NCBI GenBank assembly: GCA_029866325.1
Contig: JARWZO010000010.1
Coordinates: 124,001-188,000 of the forward strand
Direction: 5' to 3'
Length of the DNA stretch: 64,000 nt
DNA from: Fluviicola sp.
Lineage (GTDB): Bacteria; Bacteroidota; Bacteroidia; Flavobacteriales_D; Crocinitomicaceae
Below are positions 53,276 through 62,352 of the stretch, piece after piece (the stretch's first letter is position 1; every line of letters begins with the position of its first letter). A program made the position numbers and the translations under genes. A model generated the notes under the pieces. It saw nothing but the letters and a program-made list of their open reading frames with translations. It was not told where the DNA came from and did no database searches.

Positions 53276-54601
53276 CTATAACAAATCGTTCGCCAGATTC
53301 GCCAATTCGGAGCGTTCGCCTTTTTCCAAACGGATGTGAGAAAACAACGGCTGACCTTTCAAACGATCGATCAAATAAGCTAAACCGTTACTGTTTTCAT
53401 CCAAATAAGGCGTATCAATTTGGTGAACATCTCCTGTAAACACAATTTTGGTTCCTTCTCCGGCACGGGTAATGATGGTCTTCACTTCGTGCGGCGTAAG
53501 GTTTTGCGCTTCGTCAACAATGAACAGAATATTCGATAAACTTCTACCGCGAATGAATGCCAGCGGTGTAATCAAAATACGTCCGCTTTCTTCCATTTCC
53601 ACAATAGCCTTGTGTTTTTTCTCATTTTCACCGAATTGCGATTTGATGAATTTGAGGTTATCCCACAACGGCTCCATATACGGACCAATTTTGTCTTTGG
53701 CATCTCCGGGAAGAAACCCAATTTCTTTGTTGGAAAGCGGAACCAACGGTCGCGCCAGAATAATTTGCTGAAATTGCTTTTGCTGTTCGAGCGCTGCAGC
53801 TAATGCCAGTAAGGTTTTTCCGGTTCCGGCCACACCCTGCAACGCAACAAGCTTAATGTTGTTATTCATCAGGGCATTTACCGCGAATGCTTGTTCTGCA
53901 TTTTTAGGTTTGATACCGGATGTGTATTCTTTTTCAACACGGTGTAAGGTATCTGTCAACGGGTCGAAATATGTAAGTGACGAACTTTTTCCGTTCTTCA
54001 AAATGTAATACCCGTTGGCTACTTTTAGGTTTCCCAACACACCGTTTTCTTCAATACTTCCTTTCAGAAACAATTGTTTGATGACATCGCTATCGATGTC
54101 TTCAATGGTGGTGGTACTTGACGTACGTAAATCCGTATCGTCTACCTTACCCGTTTCATAATCTTCGGCATGAATTCCGAGCGCTTTGGCTTTGATACGC
54201 AGGTTGATGTCTTTGGTCACCAAAATAACATCGCGCTTGTTATCTTCTTCCTTTACAGCCAGGGTTGCGTTGATGATCTTATGATCGTTTTTACCCGATC
54301 CGTACATCTCTTCGGCGTCAATTCCGGTTGGACTCTGGTTCAGCAAAACCTTGAAAGACCCCATGGTTTTACCCAAACTGATCCACGTTTGTAAACCGCC
54401 CGTGAGCGAAATACGATCGATGAACCGGATTACTTCTCGTGCTGAAAAGTTCTTGGTATCGTTTCCGATTTTAAACTTATCCAATTCCTCCAAAACGGTA
54501 ATCGGAATGGCTACATCATGACGTTCAAAGTGCATGATAGCGTGGTGGTCGTGCAACAAAACGGATGTGTCGAGCACAAATAATTTTTGTTTTTTGGACA
54601 T
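53276..54601 (-). CDS. PIN-PhoH ATPase (PhoH2-like RNA helicase/ribonuclease)
   Basis: 441 aa. The N-terminal PIN domain (about 5-150) has the acidic residues Asp11 (FVLDTSVLLHD) and Glu38/Glu39 (VLEELDKFK) and later VILVTKDINLRIKA. A linker follows. The PhoH ATPase (about 225-441) has Walker A GVAGTGKT at 256-263 and Walker B FIVDEAQNLT, with RPLVPLSNKEIGFLPGD and VFTGDVHQID motifs. In mycobacteria PhoH2, which has the same architecture, is a sequence-dependent RNA helicase and RNase (established). Its start MSKKQKLFVLDTSVLL fits the family. Confidence 0.93.
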   Translation of the reverse strand: MSKKQKLFVLDTSVLLHDHHAIMHFERHDVAIPITVLEELDKFKIGNDTKNFSAREVIRFIDRISLTGGLQTWISLGKTMGSFKVLLNQSPTGIDAEEMYGSGKNDHKIINATLAVKEEDNKRDVILVTKDINLRIKAKALGIHAEDYETGKVDDTDLRTSSTTTIEDIDSDVIKQLFLKGSIEENGVLGNLKVANGYYILKNGKSSSLTYFDPLTDTLHRVEKEYTSGIKPKNAEQAFAVNALMNNNIKLVALQGVAGTGKTLLALAAALEQQKQFQQIILARPLVPLSNKEIGFLPGDAKDKIGPYMEPLWDNLKFIKSQFGENEKKHKAIVEMEESGRILITPLAFIRGRSLSNILFIVDEAQNLTPHEVKTIITRAGEGTKIVFTGDVHQIDTPYLDENSNGLAYLIDRLKGQPLFSHIRLEKGERSELANLANDLL

Positions 54602-55224
54602 GTATTATTCTTTGGTTCAAGATACTCAATCAACCAAATCTGCAAGAGGCGTGCCACCAAACTTATTGACAGTGATTTGTGCGAAAAGAGGTCTAAAAAT
54701 CCAACATTCTTTAACACAAAATGAAGATTCAGTTCACATGAAATAATCATTATGGAACCAAATCGAAATTTTCGGGTAATATTGCAATATTACTATGTTT
54801 TTGAAAAACAGGTGTTTACGTTAAAATTAATCGAAATAGAAGGTCTGTTTTCAGCTGAAAACTGCTCTTTTTAGCCGCCATTTTTAATCCTATACCGGTT
54901 GATCTCTGCAGAACTCATCAAACTGATAACGCTCTGTTTTAAGGGCTTTTAGCGTAATTTCTATACAAAAATTTTACTGGTTTTCTTTACAAAAATCAAC
55001 CCCGATACACTGCGTTGTGAAAAGCAACTTGTTATCGGGACAAATTGTTGCAATATTACTATGTGTTTGATTTACAGATTATTAAAATAAATCAACACCC
55101 TATTAATATACTTGAATAGCCCTTCAACACCCTAAAAAACTATAATTCTGATGATTAAAGCATTTTTTTACCTTTGCAAAGCGAGATAAACCATCTTGCA
55201 CGGTACTAATAAAGAACTCAGCTT
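54602..55224. repeat. Non-coding region with TTGCAATATTAC direct repeats
   Basis: This 623-bp stretch has no gene. It carries an 18-bp perfect palindrome, GTAATATTGCAATATTAC, at 54776-54793. The motif TTGCAATATTACTATGT plus a near-identical tail recurs: 54782-54804 and 55048-55070 match at 22 of 23 positions, 266 bp apart. A related sequence stands after the TonB-receptor gene at 58658-58720. This is a likely regulatory region for the PCMD/TonB-receptor operon. Confidence 0.6.
55169..55176 (+). promoter_or_regulatory. -7 element for the PCMD/TonB-receptor operon
   Basis: TACCTTTG, a full TAnnTTTG match, with TTCTG 18 bp upstream as a weak -33 box. It stands about 49 bp before the ATG at 55225 and 99 bp after the second TTGCAATATTAC copy. 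Confidence 0.5.
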
Positions 55225-56172
55225 ATGAAAAAAATTGTACTTACACTTAGTATTATCGGTCTTACACAGGCTTTTGTTGCCCAACAACAAGTTGGTAATA
55301 GTGGTTTTGAATCCTGGGAAACGGTTGCGTCTGGTGAAGAACCGGTGAACTGGAATAGCTTTTTGACGGCAGGTGGAACATTTAGTTTTGCTGCCGGAGA
55401 TCAATTGAATAGCGCGACAGATGTTCGTCCCGGATCGAGTGGCACAAAATCGGCTCATCTATTTTCGAACAGTACACTCGGTGTGATTGCAAACGGAAAC
55501 CTTACTGTTGGAAAAATCAACATGGGAAGCGCTACACCTGCCAACTCAAACAATTATAACTCTTCTATTACATCAGACGCCGACTTTTCAGAAGTATTAA
55601 CCGACTCACCTGATTCATTGGTGTTCTGGGCAAAATTCACCCCAGCAAATGGTGCAGGAAACGATTCTGCCCGTGTACGCGCGGCTATTCATGATAATTA
55701 CGCTTTCAGAGACCCAACTGATGCAACATCTGCTACGCATTTAGTGGCTTCAGCTACACGAAATTATGCCAATACAAATGGTAACTGGGTGCGTATTTCG
55801 GTACCGTTCGATTATTCAGGCCCGGCATCAACTCCGGCTTTTTTGTTGATTACATTTACAACTAACAAAACACCGGGTGGTGGTAGCGATAACGACGAGG
55901 TTTGGATCGATGATATGGAATTGATTTACAATTCGAATGTTTCCGTTGCTGAAAACACAACTGATTTTGCACAAGTAAGCATCCAAAACCACCAATTGGT
56001 GATTAAAACACAAGAAAATGTAACCGGTGAAGTTGCCATTTATCAGGCCAACGGTCAATTGGTGCACGAAGGAACAATCGGAGAATCATTCACATTTGAT
56101 CAATCGGGCGTTTATTTTGTGAAAGTAGCTTCCAATTTGGGAGTAATCACCAAAAAGGTTGTTAACTATTAA
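55225..56172 (+). CDS. PCMD-type T9SS-sorted protein (315 aa)
   Basis: Signal peptide MKKIVLTLSIIGLTQAFVAQ. The body (about 22-235) resembles the PCMD (putative carbohydrate metabolism) domain: VGNSGFESWETVASGEEPVN with GWN-like strand, SLVFWAKFTPANGAGNDSAR, and the closing strand DDEVWIDDMELIYN. A short type A sorting domain follows, ending ITKKVVNY. The next gene is a TonB receptor 60 bp on, so the two are one operon. In Bacteroidetes this pairing is typical of surface binding plus uptake of a polymer or metal chelate (family knowledge); the ligand is not visible. Confidence 0.82.
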   Translation: MKKIVLTLSIIGLTQAFVAQQQVGNSGFESWETVASGEEPVNWNSFLTAGGTFSFAAGDQLNSATDVRPGSSGTKSAHLFSNSTLGVIANGNLTVGKINMGSATPANSNNYNSSITSDADFSEVLTDSPDSLVFWAKFTPANGAGNDSARVRAAIHDNYAFRDPTDATSATHLVASATRNYANTNGNWVRISVPFDYSGPASTPAFLLITFTTNKTPGGGSDNDEVWIDDMELIYNSNVSVAENTTDFAQVSIQNHQLVIKTQENVTGEVAIYQANGQLVHEGTIGESFTFDQSGVYFVKVASNLGVITKKVVNY

Positions 56173-56232
56173 TCGACACTGCACGAACACGCAGGCATTT
56201 TCGGTTTAAAAAAATTGGTCGGTTTCAAGCCT

Positions 56233-58632
56233 ATGAAACATCTTGTTTTACTGCTACTCTTAATGGTGGTGACTTCCGGTTTTGCCCAAATGGGAAAAGT
56301 GGTGGGAAAAGTACGCGACACCGGTGGTGAAGAACTCATCGGAGCCATTGTCGTATACAAAAAAGACGTGTCTATCGGTGCCGTAGCCGATGAATCGGGC
56401 AATTACATCATTGAACTCCCTGCGGGGAAATGTCAGTTGATTTGCCGATTTACCGACATGAAAACCGATACGTTTGAAGTCACTGTTTTTGAAAATCAAA
56501 CCGTTCAGCACGACATTACACTTGAAAGCATCAATGTTACGGATCTGGAGGAGTTTGAAATCAAAGTAGGAAAATTCGACACGCCGTATGAAGATCAAAC
56601 GGTTTCGATGGAAATTCTGAAGCCGAAAATCATTGAAAACAAAAACACCCGAAGTATAGAAACCGCTTTGGATCAAACTCCCGGACTCAATATCCTTGAT
56701 GGCGAGCCACAAATCAGAGGAGGAAGCGGATTCACCTTTGGCGTAGGCTCAAAAGTAGCGGTAATCGTAGATGATATACCCATGCTTTCGGGTGATGCCG
56801 GAAGACCGGAGTGGGGATTTATTCCGGTAGAAAATATTCACCAAATCGAAGTAATCAAAGGTGCCGCGTCAGTATTATCGGGAAGTTCCGCTCTTTCAGG
56901 ATCTATTCACATTCGTACTGCCTACCCCACTTCCAAGCCGCTTACGAAAGTGAATATCTATAGCGGTTTGTACAGCACTCCCGATGGTCAAAGCTCTAAT
57001 TGGTATTCGAATGTTCCGCTTATTTCCGGTGTAAATCTCTTGCATTCGCGCAAGATCAAGAATTGGGACGTGGTATTGGGAGGAAACGTCAATTACGACC
57101 ACGGTTACACCGGCCCACCGATTACAGGTCCGTTGGTGATCGAAGATTCGGTGACTAAATTCTCGAACAAAAACATGTCGAGCAAGCGTGCGCGAGTCAA
57201 TTTCAACTTGCAACACCGGTCAAAAAAATACAAAGGCTTGGCTTATGGTGTCAACGGGAATTTCATGTACGCGCAAACCAACATGATTTTTGCTTGGCTC
57301 GACGACACTTCCGGTTTGTACCGAGCTTATCCGGGTGCAATGTTTTTGCAAAACCAACTTATTTTTAACGTTGATCCGTTCCTTACGTTTTACACCACAA
57401 CTTCTGGTAAACACAGTTTTCGCTCACGCTTGCTACGAACCGTCAACGATATGTCTGCGAATCAATCGAATCAATCAACAGTGATTTACGGTAATTACGA
57501 GTTCCAGAAAAAATACAGTGTTTTAAACGGCTTTGAGTTCATTGGCGGGTTGACCGGAACAAACACCCACTCCTACTCCAACATCTACGCCGGTTCGGGC
57601 AATGCGATCAATCAATTACTCAACATTTCTGCGTATGCGCAAGGTGAGAAAAAAATCAAGAAAACGGTCAACTTTTCAGTCGGAGGACGCTTGGAATACT
57701 TTCAGCTCAACGACAGTATAACAGCATTGAAACCCATTTTCAGAGCCGGATCGAGTATTAAAATTTACCAGGAAACATACCTGCGTTTATCCTACGGACA
57801 AGGTTATCGTTTCCCTACCATTGCCGAGCGATTCATCAAAACAGGAATCGGAAACTTTGGCGTTTTTCCCAATCCGCAACTAAAGCCTGAAAGCAGCTGG
57901 AATGCCGAAGTCGGGGTGAAACAAGGGTTGAAATTCGGGAAACTGATGGGTTATTTGGATGTAGCCGCTTTTTGGCAGGAATATGAAAACACAATCGAAT
58001 ACATGTTCGGTATTTGGGATGCGGCCAGCACGACTTCCTTTGCGGGATTCAAATTCCTCAACACCGGTAAATCGCGCGTTTTGGGAATCGATGTTTCGTT
58101 TTCAGGAATAGCAAAAGCGGGTAAAAATCACGAAATAACGTTCATGACCGGTTACAATTACATTGTTCCAAAAACCCTGAATCCGGATTACGTGTATGCC
58201 ATTGACGATTTTAACCGCGTGTTTAGCTACAATTCCACTTCACTCGATTCGGCCAGCAGGGTGTTGAAATACCGTTTCCTGCATAACGTAAAAGCTGATG
58301 TAGAATGGGCGTATAAAAAGAAGATTGCGGTTGGTGTAAGCGTTAAATACTTCAGCAAGATTGTGAACATGGACCGCATCATCAAAGAATTTGAAGAATT
58401 TACTGCCGGCGCTCCTTATGTACAGAACATCCGTTACATGGATTATTTTGACAACCATCGTTTTGGAAACATCATTTTCGACGCACGTGTTTCATATAGC
58501 TTTAACGCCAAACACAAACTGGCGCTCATTGGGAGTAATATTCTGAACCGCAGTTATTCGTTGCGACCACTGAAAATAGAACCTCCGCGTACCGTTATGT
58601 TGCAGTATACGTATAAATTGGGCGGAGAATAA
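56233..58632 (+). CDS. TonB-dependent outer-membrane receptor
   Basis: 799 aa from the ATG at 56233 (MKHLVLLLLLMVVTSGFAQ signal peptide); the open frame extends to a TTG six codons upstream. An N-terminal carboxypeptidase-regulatory-like domain (about 22-105: VVGKVRDTGGEELIGAIVVY) precedes the plug (about 125-245: TPGLNILDGEPQIRGGSGFT, IEVIKGAASVLSGSSALSGS) and a 22-strand barrel to the end (MLQYTYKLGGE). The size and the short plug resemble siderophore or vitamin-type receptors rather than SusC, which is longer and has SusD beside it; no SusD is here. It is co-transcribed with the PCMD protein. Confidence 0.9.
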   Translation: MKHLVLLLLLMVVTSGFAQMGKVVGKVRDTGGEELIGAIVVYKKDVSIGAVADESGNYIIELPAGKCQLICRFTDMKTDTFEVTVFENQTVQHDITLESINVTDLEEFEIKVGKFDTPYEDQTVSMEILKPKIIENKNTRSIETALDQTPGLNILDGEPQIRGGSGFTFGVGSKVAVIVDDIPMLSGDAGRPEWGFIPVENIHQIEVIKGAASVLSGSSALSGSIHIRTAYPTSKPLTKVNIYSGLYSTPDGQSSNWYSNVPLISGVNLLHSRKIKNWDVVLGGNVNYDHGYTGPPITGPLVIEDSVTKFSNKNMSSKRARVNFNLQHRSKKYKGLAYGVNGNFMYAQTNMIFAWLDDTSGLYRAYPGAMFLQNQLIFNVDPFLTFYTTTSGKHSFRSRLLRTVNDMSANQSNQSTVIYGNYEFQKKYSVLNGFEFIGGLTGTNTHSYSNIYAGSGNAINQLLNISAYAQGEKKIKKTVNFSVGGRLEYFQLNDSITALKPIFRAGSSIKIYQETYLRLSYGQGYRFPTIAERFIKTGIGNFGVFPNPQLKPESSWNAEVGVKQGLKFGKLMGYLDVAAFWQEYENTIEYMFGIWDAASTTSFAGFKFLNTGKSRVLGIDVSFSGIAKAGKNHEITFMTGYNYIVPKTLNPDYVYAIDDFNRVFSYNSTSLDSASRVLKYRFLHNVKADVEWAYKKKIAVGVSVKYFSKIVNMDRIIKEFEEFTAGAPYVQNIRYMDYFDNHRFGNIIFDARVSYSFNAKHKLALIGSNILNRSYSLRPLKIEPPRTVMLQYTYKLGGE

Positions 58633-58657
58633 TTAACATGAGTTTGGATCAAAAATT

Positions 58658-58720
58658 CGTTCGTAATATTGCGAATTTACGTGTGTTTATTTGATATGCC
58701 AATTTGCAATATTACGAACG
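58658..58720. repeat. 20-bp inverted repeat with TTGCAATATTAC core, after the TonB receptor
   Basis: 58658-58677 and 58701-58720 are inverted copies with one mismatch, around a 23-nt loop containing TACGTGTGTTTATTTGATAT. The right arm contains TTGCAATATTAC and the loop has the GTGTTTATTTGA tail, so it is a relative of the repeats at 54776-55070. It lies between convergent genes and could also end transcription. Confidence 0.7.
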
Positions 58721-58729
58721 TATTTTCCA

Positions 58730-59251
58730 CTAGTTTATAGTGAGTTCTGTACCGCCTTGCCGCAACCAATGCTTCATTTTCGGATACGCATTCGGTGAAC
58801 CTTTTGGCTCGGTGAGACCCATCCATTCCAACAATGGTAAACCGATATACGATCCGGATTCAAACGTTTCGATCAACCATTCTGAATCGCCTTTGTAGCC
58901 TTCAGGATGAAAGAGAACTTCAAGAGGCAATTCTATGTGTTTGGCCGCAGCATACGACCATAAAAGCGTCACGATTTCCTCGCCATCGGTTGGCCAAGGT
59001 TGGTTCTCAATCGTCAAACCTGTTCCTGCAATTAGACGTTGCTCAGGCGTAGTGACTGCCAAATGACCCGCTTCGTGTAACAGATCTCCCGGATATTTCA
59101 GTTTATCGTAATCGACATAAACGCAGCCCGGACCCAATTCCAGACCTGGAAGAAAGGTGTCATCTGATAAGGGTTTTTCATTTACAGCGATGCCGATTTC
59201 CGACAAAAAACCGATAATTTTCGGCAAATAGTGGTGATTGTTTGTTAGCAT
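58730..59251 (-). CDS. Minimal HEAGH metallopeptidase-like protein (173 aa)
   Basis: No named family. A zincin motif is clear: His59-Glu60-Ala-Gly-His63 in DLLHEAGHLAV, with Glu91 or Glu92 (TDGEEIVTLLWSYAAAKH) as a plausible third ligand. No signal peptide and no membrane segment, so it is cytoplasmic. It begins 3 bp after the stop of the DAACS symporter gene and is surely co-transcribed with it. Inference: a small zinc protease or inactive relative; substrate unknown. Confidence 0.75.
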   Translation of the reverse strand: MLTNNHHYLPKIIGFLSEIGIAVNEKPLSDDTFLPGLELGPGCVYVDYDKLKYPGDLLHEAGHLAVTTPEQRLIAGTGLTIENQPWPTDGEEIVTLLWSYAAAKHIELPLEVLFHPEGYKGDSEWLIETFESGSYIGLPLLEWMGLTEPKGSPNAYPKMKHWLRQGGTELTIN

Positions 59252-59254
59252 AAA

Positions 59255-60490
59255 TTACAGCTTGGGTTCTACAAATTCTTTTTCGCTTTTTGAAATCACA
59301 ATGGTGGCTACGGTATTTCCGATCAGGTTGGTAATGGAACGGGCTTCTCCCATAAACTTATCTACTCCCCACAAAAAAGTCAAGCCTTCAATTGGGATTT
59401 CCGGAAATGCTGTCAGAGTTGATGCTAACACAATGAACCCACTTCCTGCCACACCAGCCGCGCCTTTTGAGGTCACCATTAAAACACCTATAATGCCCAA
59501 AATCGCGGCAAAAGATAAGTCAACATGATATAATTGAGTCATAAAAATCACCGCCATGGAAAGGTAAATCGATGTTCCATCCAAATTAAAAGAATAACCT
59601 GTTGGAATAACTAACCCAACAACAGATTTACTGCAGCCCATACCTTCCAACTTGGTCATAATCGTAGGAAGTGCTGTTTCAGAAGAAGAAGTTCCTAATA
59701 CTAGCAATATTTCTTCCTTAATGTAACGAAGAAGTTTAAAAATACTGATCTTGTAAAACCGTAAAATACCTCCGAGAATCAGGAAGATGAACAAGAACAT
59801 GGTTATGTAAACCGTTCCCATGAGTTTTCCCAATGGTACCAACGTTTCTAACCCATATTTTCCAATTACGGACGCCATTCCGGCAAATGCGCCTACAGGA
59901 GCCAAATACATCACATATTTAAGACCGGTAAAAACAATTTTAGAACCTTGACTCAGTAAAACAATCGCTTGTTGACGTTTTTTGGAATAATTCAGCAGGA
60001 TGCCTGTGATTATTGAACCAACCAATACCTGCAAGGTCAAATTTGTTAGGAAAAAATTCAACCAGCTAAAAGCCTCCCCTTTTGGCAACTCATTTGGATC
60101 ACCTATTGTAAGAGAATTACGGTCAATATTTCCGGGTTGAATCCAATACGCCATCGCGATCCCGATGATCAGCGCAAAAGTGGAAACCACTTCAAAATAC
60201 AGCAAGGACTTGATTCCGATACGTCCTACCTTTCTCATGTCTCCCATTCCGCTAATGCCTAATACAATGGTGAAGAAAATGATTGGTGGAATAAAGAGCT
60301 TAATAACATCAATAAATCGCTTACTTGTCCATTCCATTTTTACACCAATTTCCGGAGCAAAATGCCCCACCAAAATACCGGCAATAATGGCAATGAGTAC
60401 CCAAAATGTAAGATTACTGAGAATGCGTTGCCAAAGTGGCTTTTTGGGCGAATCCGGTGCTTTAGTGTTGAAGTCGTGCAGTGCAGCCAT
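59255..60490 (-). CDS. Dicarboxylate/amino acid:cation symporter (DAACS, GltP/DctA type)
   Basis: Takes up glutamate, aspartate or C4-dicarboxylates with H+ or Na+. I place the start at the ATG at 60490 (MAALHDFNTKAPDS), so the first membrane helix starts near residue 25; an upstream ATG at 60520 adds ten residues. 411 aa. Family motifs: the HP1 loop with SSSETALPTIMTKLEGMGCS, then GYSFNLDGTSIYLSMAVIFM (NLDGT, usually NMDGT) and the HP2 region MVTSKGAAGVAGSGFIVLA. The single-gene neighbourhood gives no specificity. A short HEAGH protein gene follows in the same operon. Confidence 0.92.
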   Translation of the reverse strand: MAALHDFNTKAPDSPKKPLWQRILSNLTFWVLIAIIAGILVGHFAPEIGVKMEWTSKRFIDVIKLFIPPIIFFTIVLGISGMGDMRKVGRIGIKSLLYFEVVSTFALIIGIAMAYWIQPGNIDRNSLTIGDPNELPKGEAFSWLNFFLTNLTLQVLVGSIITGILLNYSKKRQQAIVLLSQGSKIVFTGLKYVMYLAPVGAFAGMASVIGKYGLETLVPLGKLMGTVYITMFLFIFLILGGILRFYKISIFKLLRYIKEEILLVLGTSSSETALPTIMTKLEGMGCSKSVVGLVIPTGYSFNLDGTSIYLSMAVIFMTQLYHVDLSFAAILGIIGVLMVTSKGAAGVAGSGFIVLASTLTAFPEIPIEGLTFLWGVDKFMGEARSITNLIGNTVATIVISKSEKEFVEPKL

Positions 60491-60829
60491 AGAGAAGATT
60501 TGTTGGTGCAATGTACACATTTTTGAATTTCTGCTACCGATTGACAGTTAAATAGCGCAACTCTTTCAGAATTTGACATACTGTGTGTTTTCCGCCACGA
60601 ATGCGCTAATAACACGCTATTTACCAATTACTTCGAATGACCCGCCAAAGCGGATCTTCACAGATTTGTGATGGAAACTTTGTTTCCGTCCATTCGCATT
60701 AAATTGAAGCGTACACATCAATTCGTGTATTCGTGAGAGACTAAGATGTGATCTTTAAATAGGAAATTACTCCTAAGTCTGATGGAAGTAACTCAAACGG
60801 CTCACCGGAATTTCTCTTAACTTTAGCTC
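60491..60829. other. Intergenic region with octamer remnants
   Basis: No gene. Two short repeat-like stretches: TTCACAGATTTGTGAT at about 60659, and AATTCGTGTATTCGTGAG at about 60719, the latter in 8-bp phase. TTCACAGATTT also occurs in the left end of the GxxExxY element, so this may be a decayed relative. Confidence 0.4.
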
Positions 60830-62293
60830 ATGCAAACTCCTGCCGAGCGTTTTACCCTGAAGCAAGTCGCAGATTCGATCCGGAAAACCATCGAATCACG
60901 CTACAACCGCACCTATTGGGTAACGGCAGAAATGCACAAACTCAATCAGACCAAAAAAGGACATTGTTACCCCGAATTGGTACAAAAAGAAAACGATCTG
61001 ATAGTGGTTGAAATGCGGGGAACAATCTGGAAAACACAATTTGAAAACATCCAACGGCGTTTTACGGAAGTGGTACAAGAACCGCTTCGCGACGGACTCG
61101 AATTGTTGTTTTTGGTGCGGGTAGTTTATCATCCTATTTACAACTTAGGGCTCGAAATCATTGACATCGACCCGAATTACACCTTGGGAGCTTTGCAGCG
61201 TGAACGTCAGGAAACACTGGAGCGCTTGCTCAAAGAAGGAATTCTGAATGCCAATCAAGAATTGGAAATGGCCTTGTTGCCAAAACGACTGGCTGTTATT
61301 TCACAAGCTGATAGCAAGGGTTATTCCGACTTTTCAATCTTGCTCAACGGACACCCGAAACGCTACCATTTCAACACGTTTTTGTTTGAAGCTACCTTGC
61401 AGGGCGATGCGGCAATTACCTCCATTACCAAACAATTGGAACGCATTCGACAACTCAAACATCACTTTGATGCAGTAGTGATTATTCGCGGTGGTGGTGG
61501 TGAAATCGGGATGCATTGTTACAACAATTACGAACTCGCCAAGGCGATCGCAACATTTCCGTTACCCATTTTAACCGGAATCGGTCACTCAACCAATATG
61601 ACGGTTTGTGAAATGGTTGCCTTTAATAACGGAATCACACCTTCGGATTTGGCCTATTATTTCCTGCACATTTTTGAGGAACTAGACGAACCGCTTGATG
61701 AAGCGTTGCTGGTGCTTCCAACAACCATCCTGCGACTGATACGGCAGCTAAAAACCGATTTTGAACGCACAACAAACGCGTTTCAAACCGAAACCAAGCG
61801 TGTGTTGCAAGCGCATCAAACCGTGAGCGGATCCTTGGTAAAAGATTTTCAACGTGTCACTTCTATTGCCGTTCAGCGCGAACGCAACGAATTGGTGAAC
61901 CAGCAAAACCTGTTGCGCTCATACACTACGCAATCTGTTCAAACCGGCTTGCTGAAAGTGGGGAATCTAAGCACAACCGTTGGCATTCACAGCAAAAATC
62001 AATTGAGTCAGCAAACAACCACACTCAACCATTTGCAGCAACAGCTTGGCCCACGCATTTCACCCTTGTTGCAACGTGAAACCACTCGTTTGGAAAACAT
62101 TGAACGCAACCTTCACCTCATCGATCCCATCCACGTACTCAAGCGCGGTTACTCTATTGTGACGAACGAGAAAGGGGTTATTTCAACGGAAAACATTCCT
62201 GAGGATGGAAGTGAAATTCGCATTATTCAAGCAGATTTAACGGTAAAAGCAAAAACATTATCCTCCAGCGTTCAAAAAGACACAAAGGCTTAA
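60830..62293 (+). CDS. xseA: Exodeoxyribonuclease VII large subunit
   Basis: Catalytic subunit of ExoVII, which degrades single-stranded DNA in both directions with XseB. 487 aa. An N-terminal OB fold (about 20-125: YWVTAEMHKLNQTKKGHCYPEL) precedes the catalytic domain with KRLAVISQADSKGYSDF, VVIIRGGGGEIGMHCYNNYELAKA and ILTGIGHSTNMTVCEMVAF (family GIGHxxD box, here with Asn-Met in place of Asp-xx). A long coiled coil follows from about 300, and the tail HVLKRGYSIVTNEKG is the family end. xseB lies about 1 kb downstream, separated by a convergent T9SS gene. Confidence 0.93.
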   Translation: MQTPAERFTLKQVADSIRKTIESRYNRTYWVTAEMHKLNQTKKGHCYPELVQKENDLIVVEMRGTIWKTQFENIQRRFTEVVQEPLRDGLELLFLVRVVYHPIYNLGLEIIDIDPNYTLGALQRERQETLERLLKEGILNANQELEMALLPKRLAVISQADSKGYSDFSILLNGHPKRYHFNTFLFEATLQGDAAITSITKQLERIRQLKHHFDAVVIIRGGGGEIGMHCYNNYELAKAIATFPLPILTGIGHSTNMTVCEMVAFNNGITPSDLAYYFLHIFEELDEPLDEALLVLPTTILRLIRQLKTDFERTTNAFQTETKRVLQAHQTVSGSLVKDFQRVTSIAVQRERNELVNQQNLLRSYTTQSVQTGLLKVGNLSTTVGIHSKNQLSQQTTTLNHLQQQLGPRISPLLQRETTRLENIERNLHLIDPIHVLKRGYSIVTNEKGVISTENIPEDGSEIRIIQADLTVKAKTLSSSVQKDTKA

Positions 62294-62300
62294 ACATAAA

Positions 62301-62332
62301 AAAGGCTGCCTCCAAACCATGAGACAGCCTTT
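62301..62332 (-). terminator. Terminator between xseA and the convergent T9SS gene
   Basis: AAAGGCTG / CAGCCTTT stem, extended by CTC / GAG after one mismatch. On the minus strand it ends in TTTTTT; on the plus strand the U-run is shorter. Confidence 0.8.
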
Positions 62333-62352
62333 CAAAAAGATAAAAACCGCGA

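Noticed and set aside
60659-60675. CRP-type operator TCACA-N4-TGTGA
   Set aside because: The half-sites face the opposite way from the CRP consensus and the spacing is wrong; it fits better as an octamer remnant.
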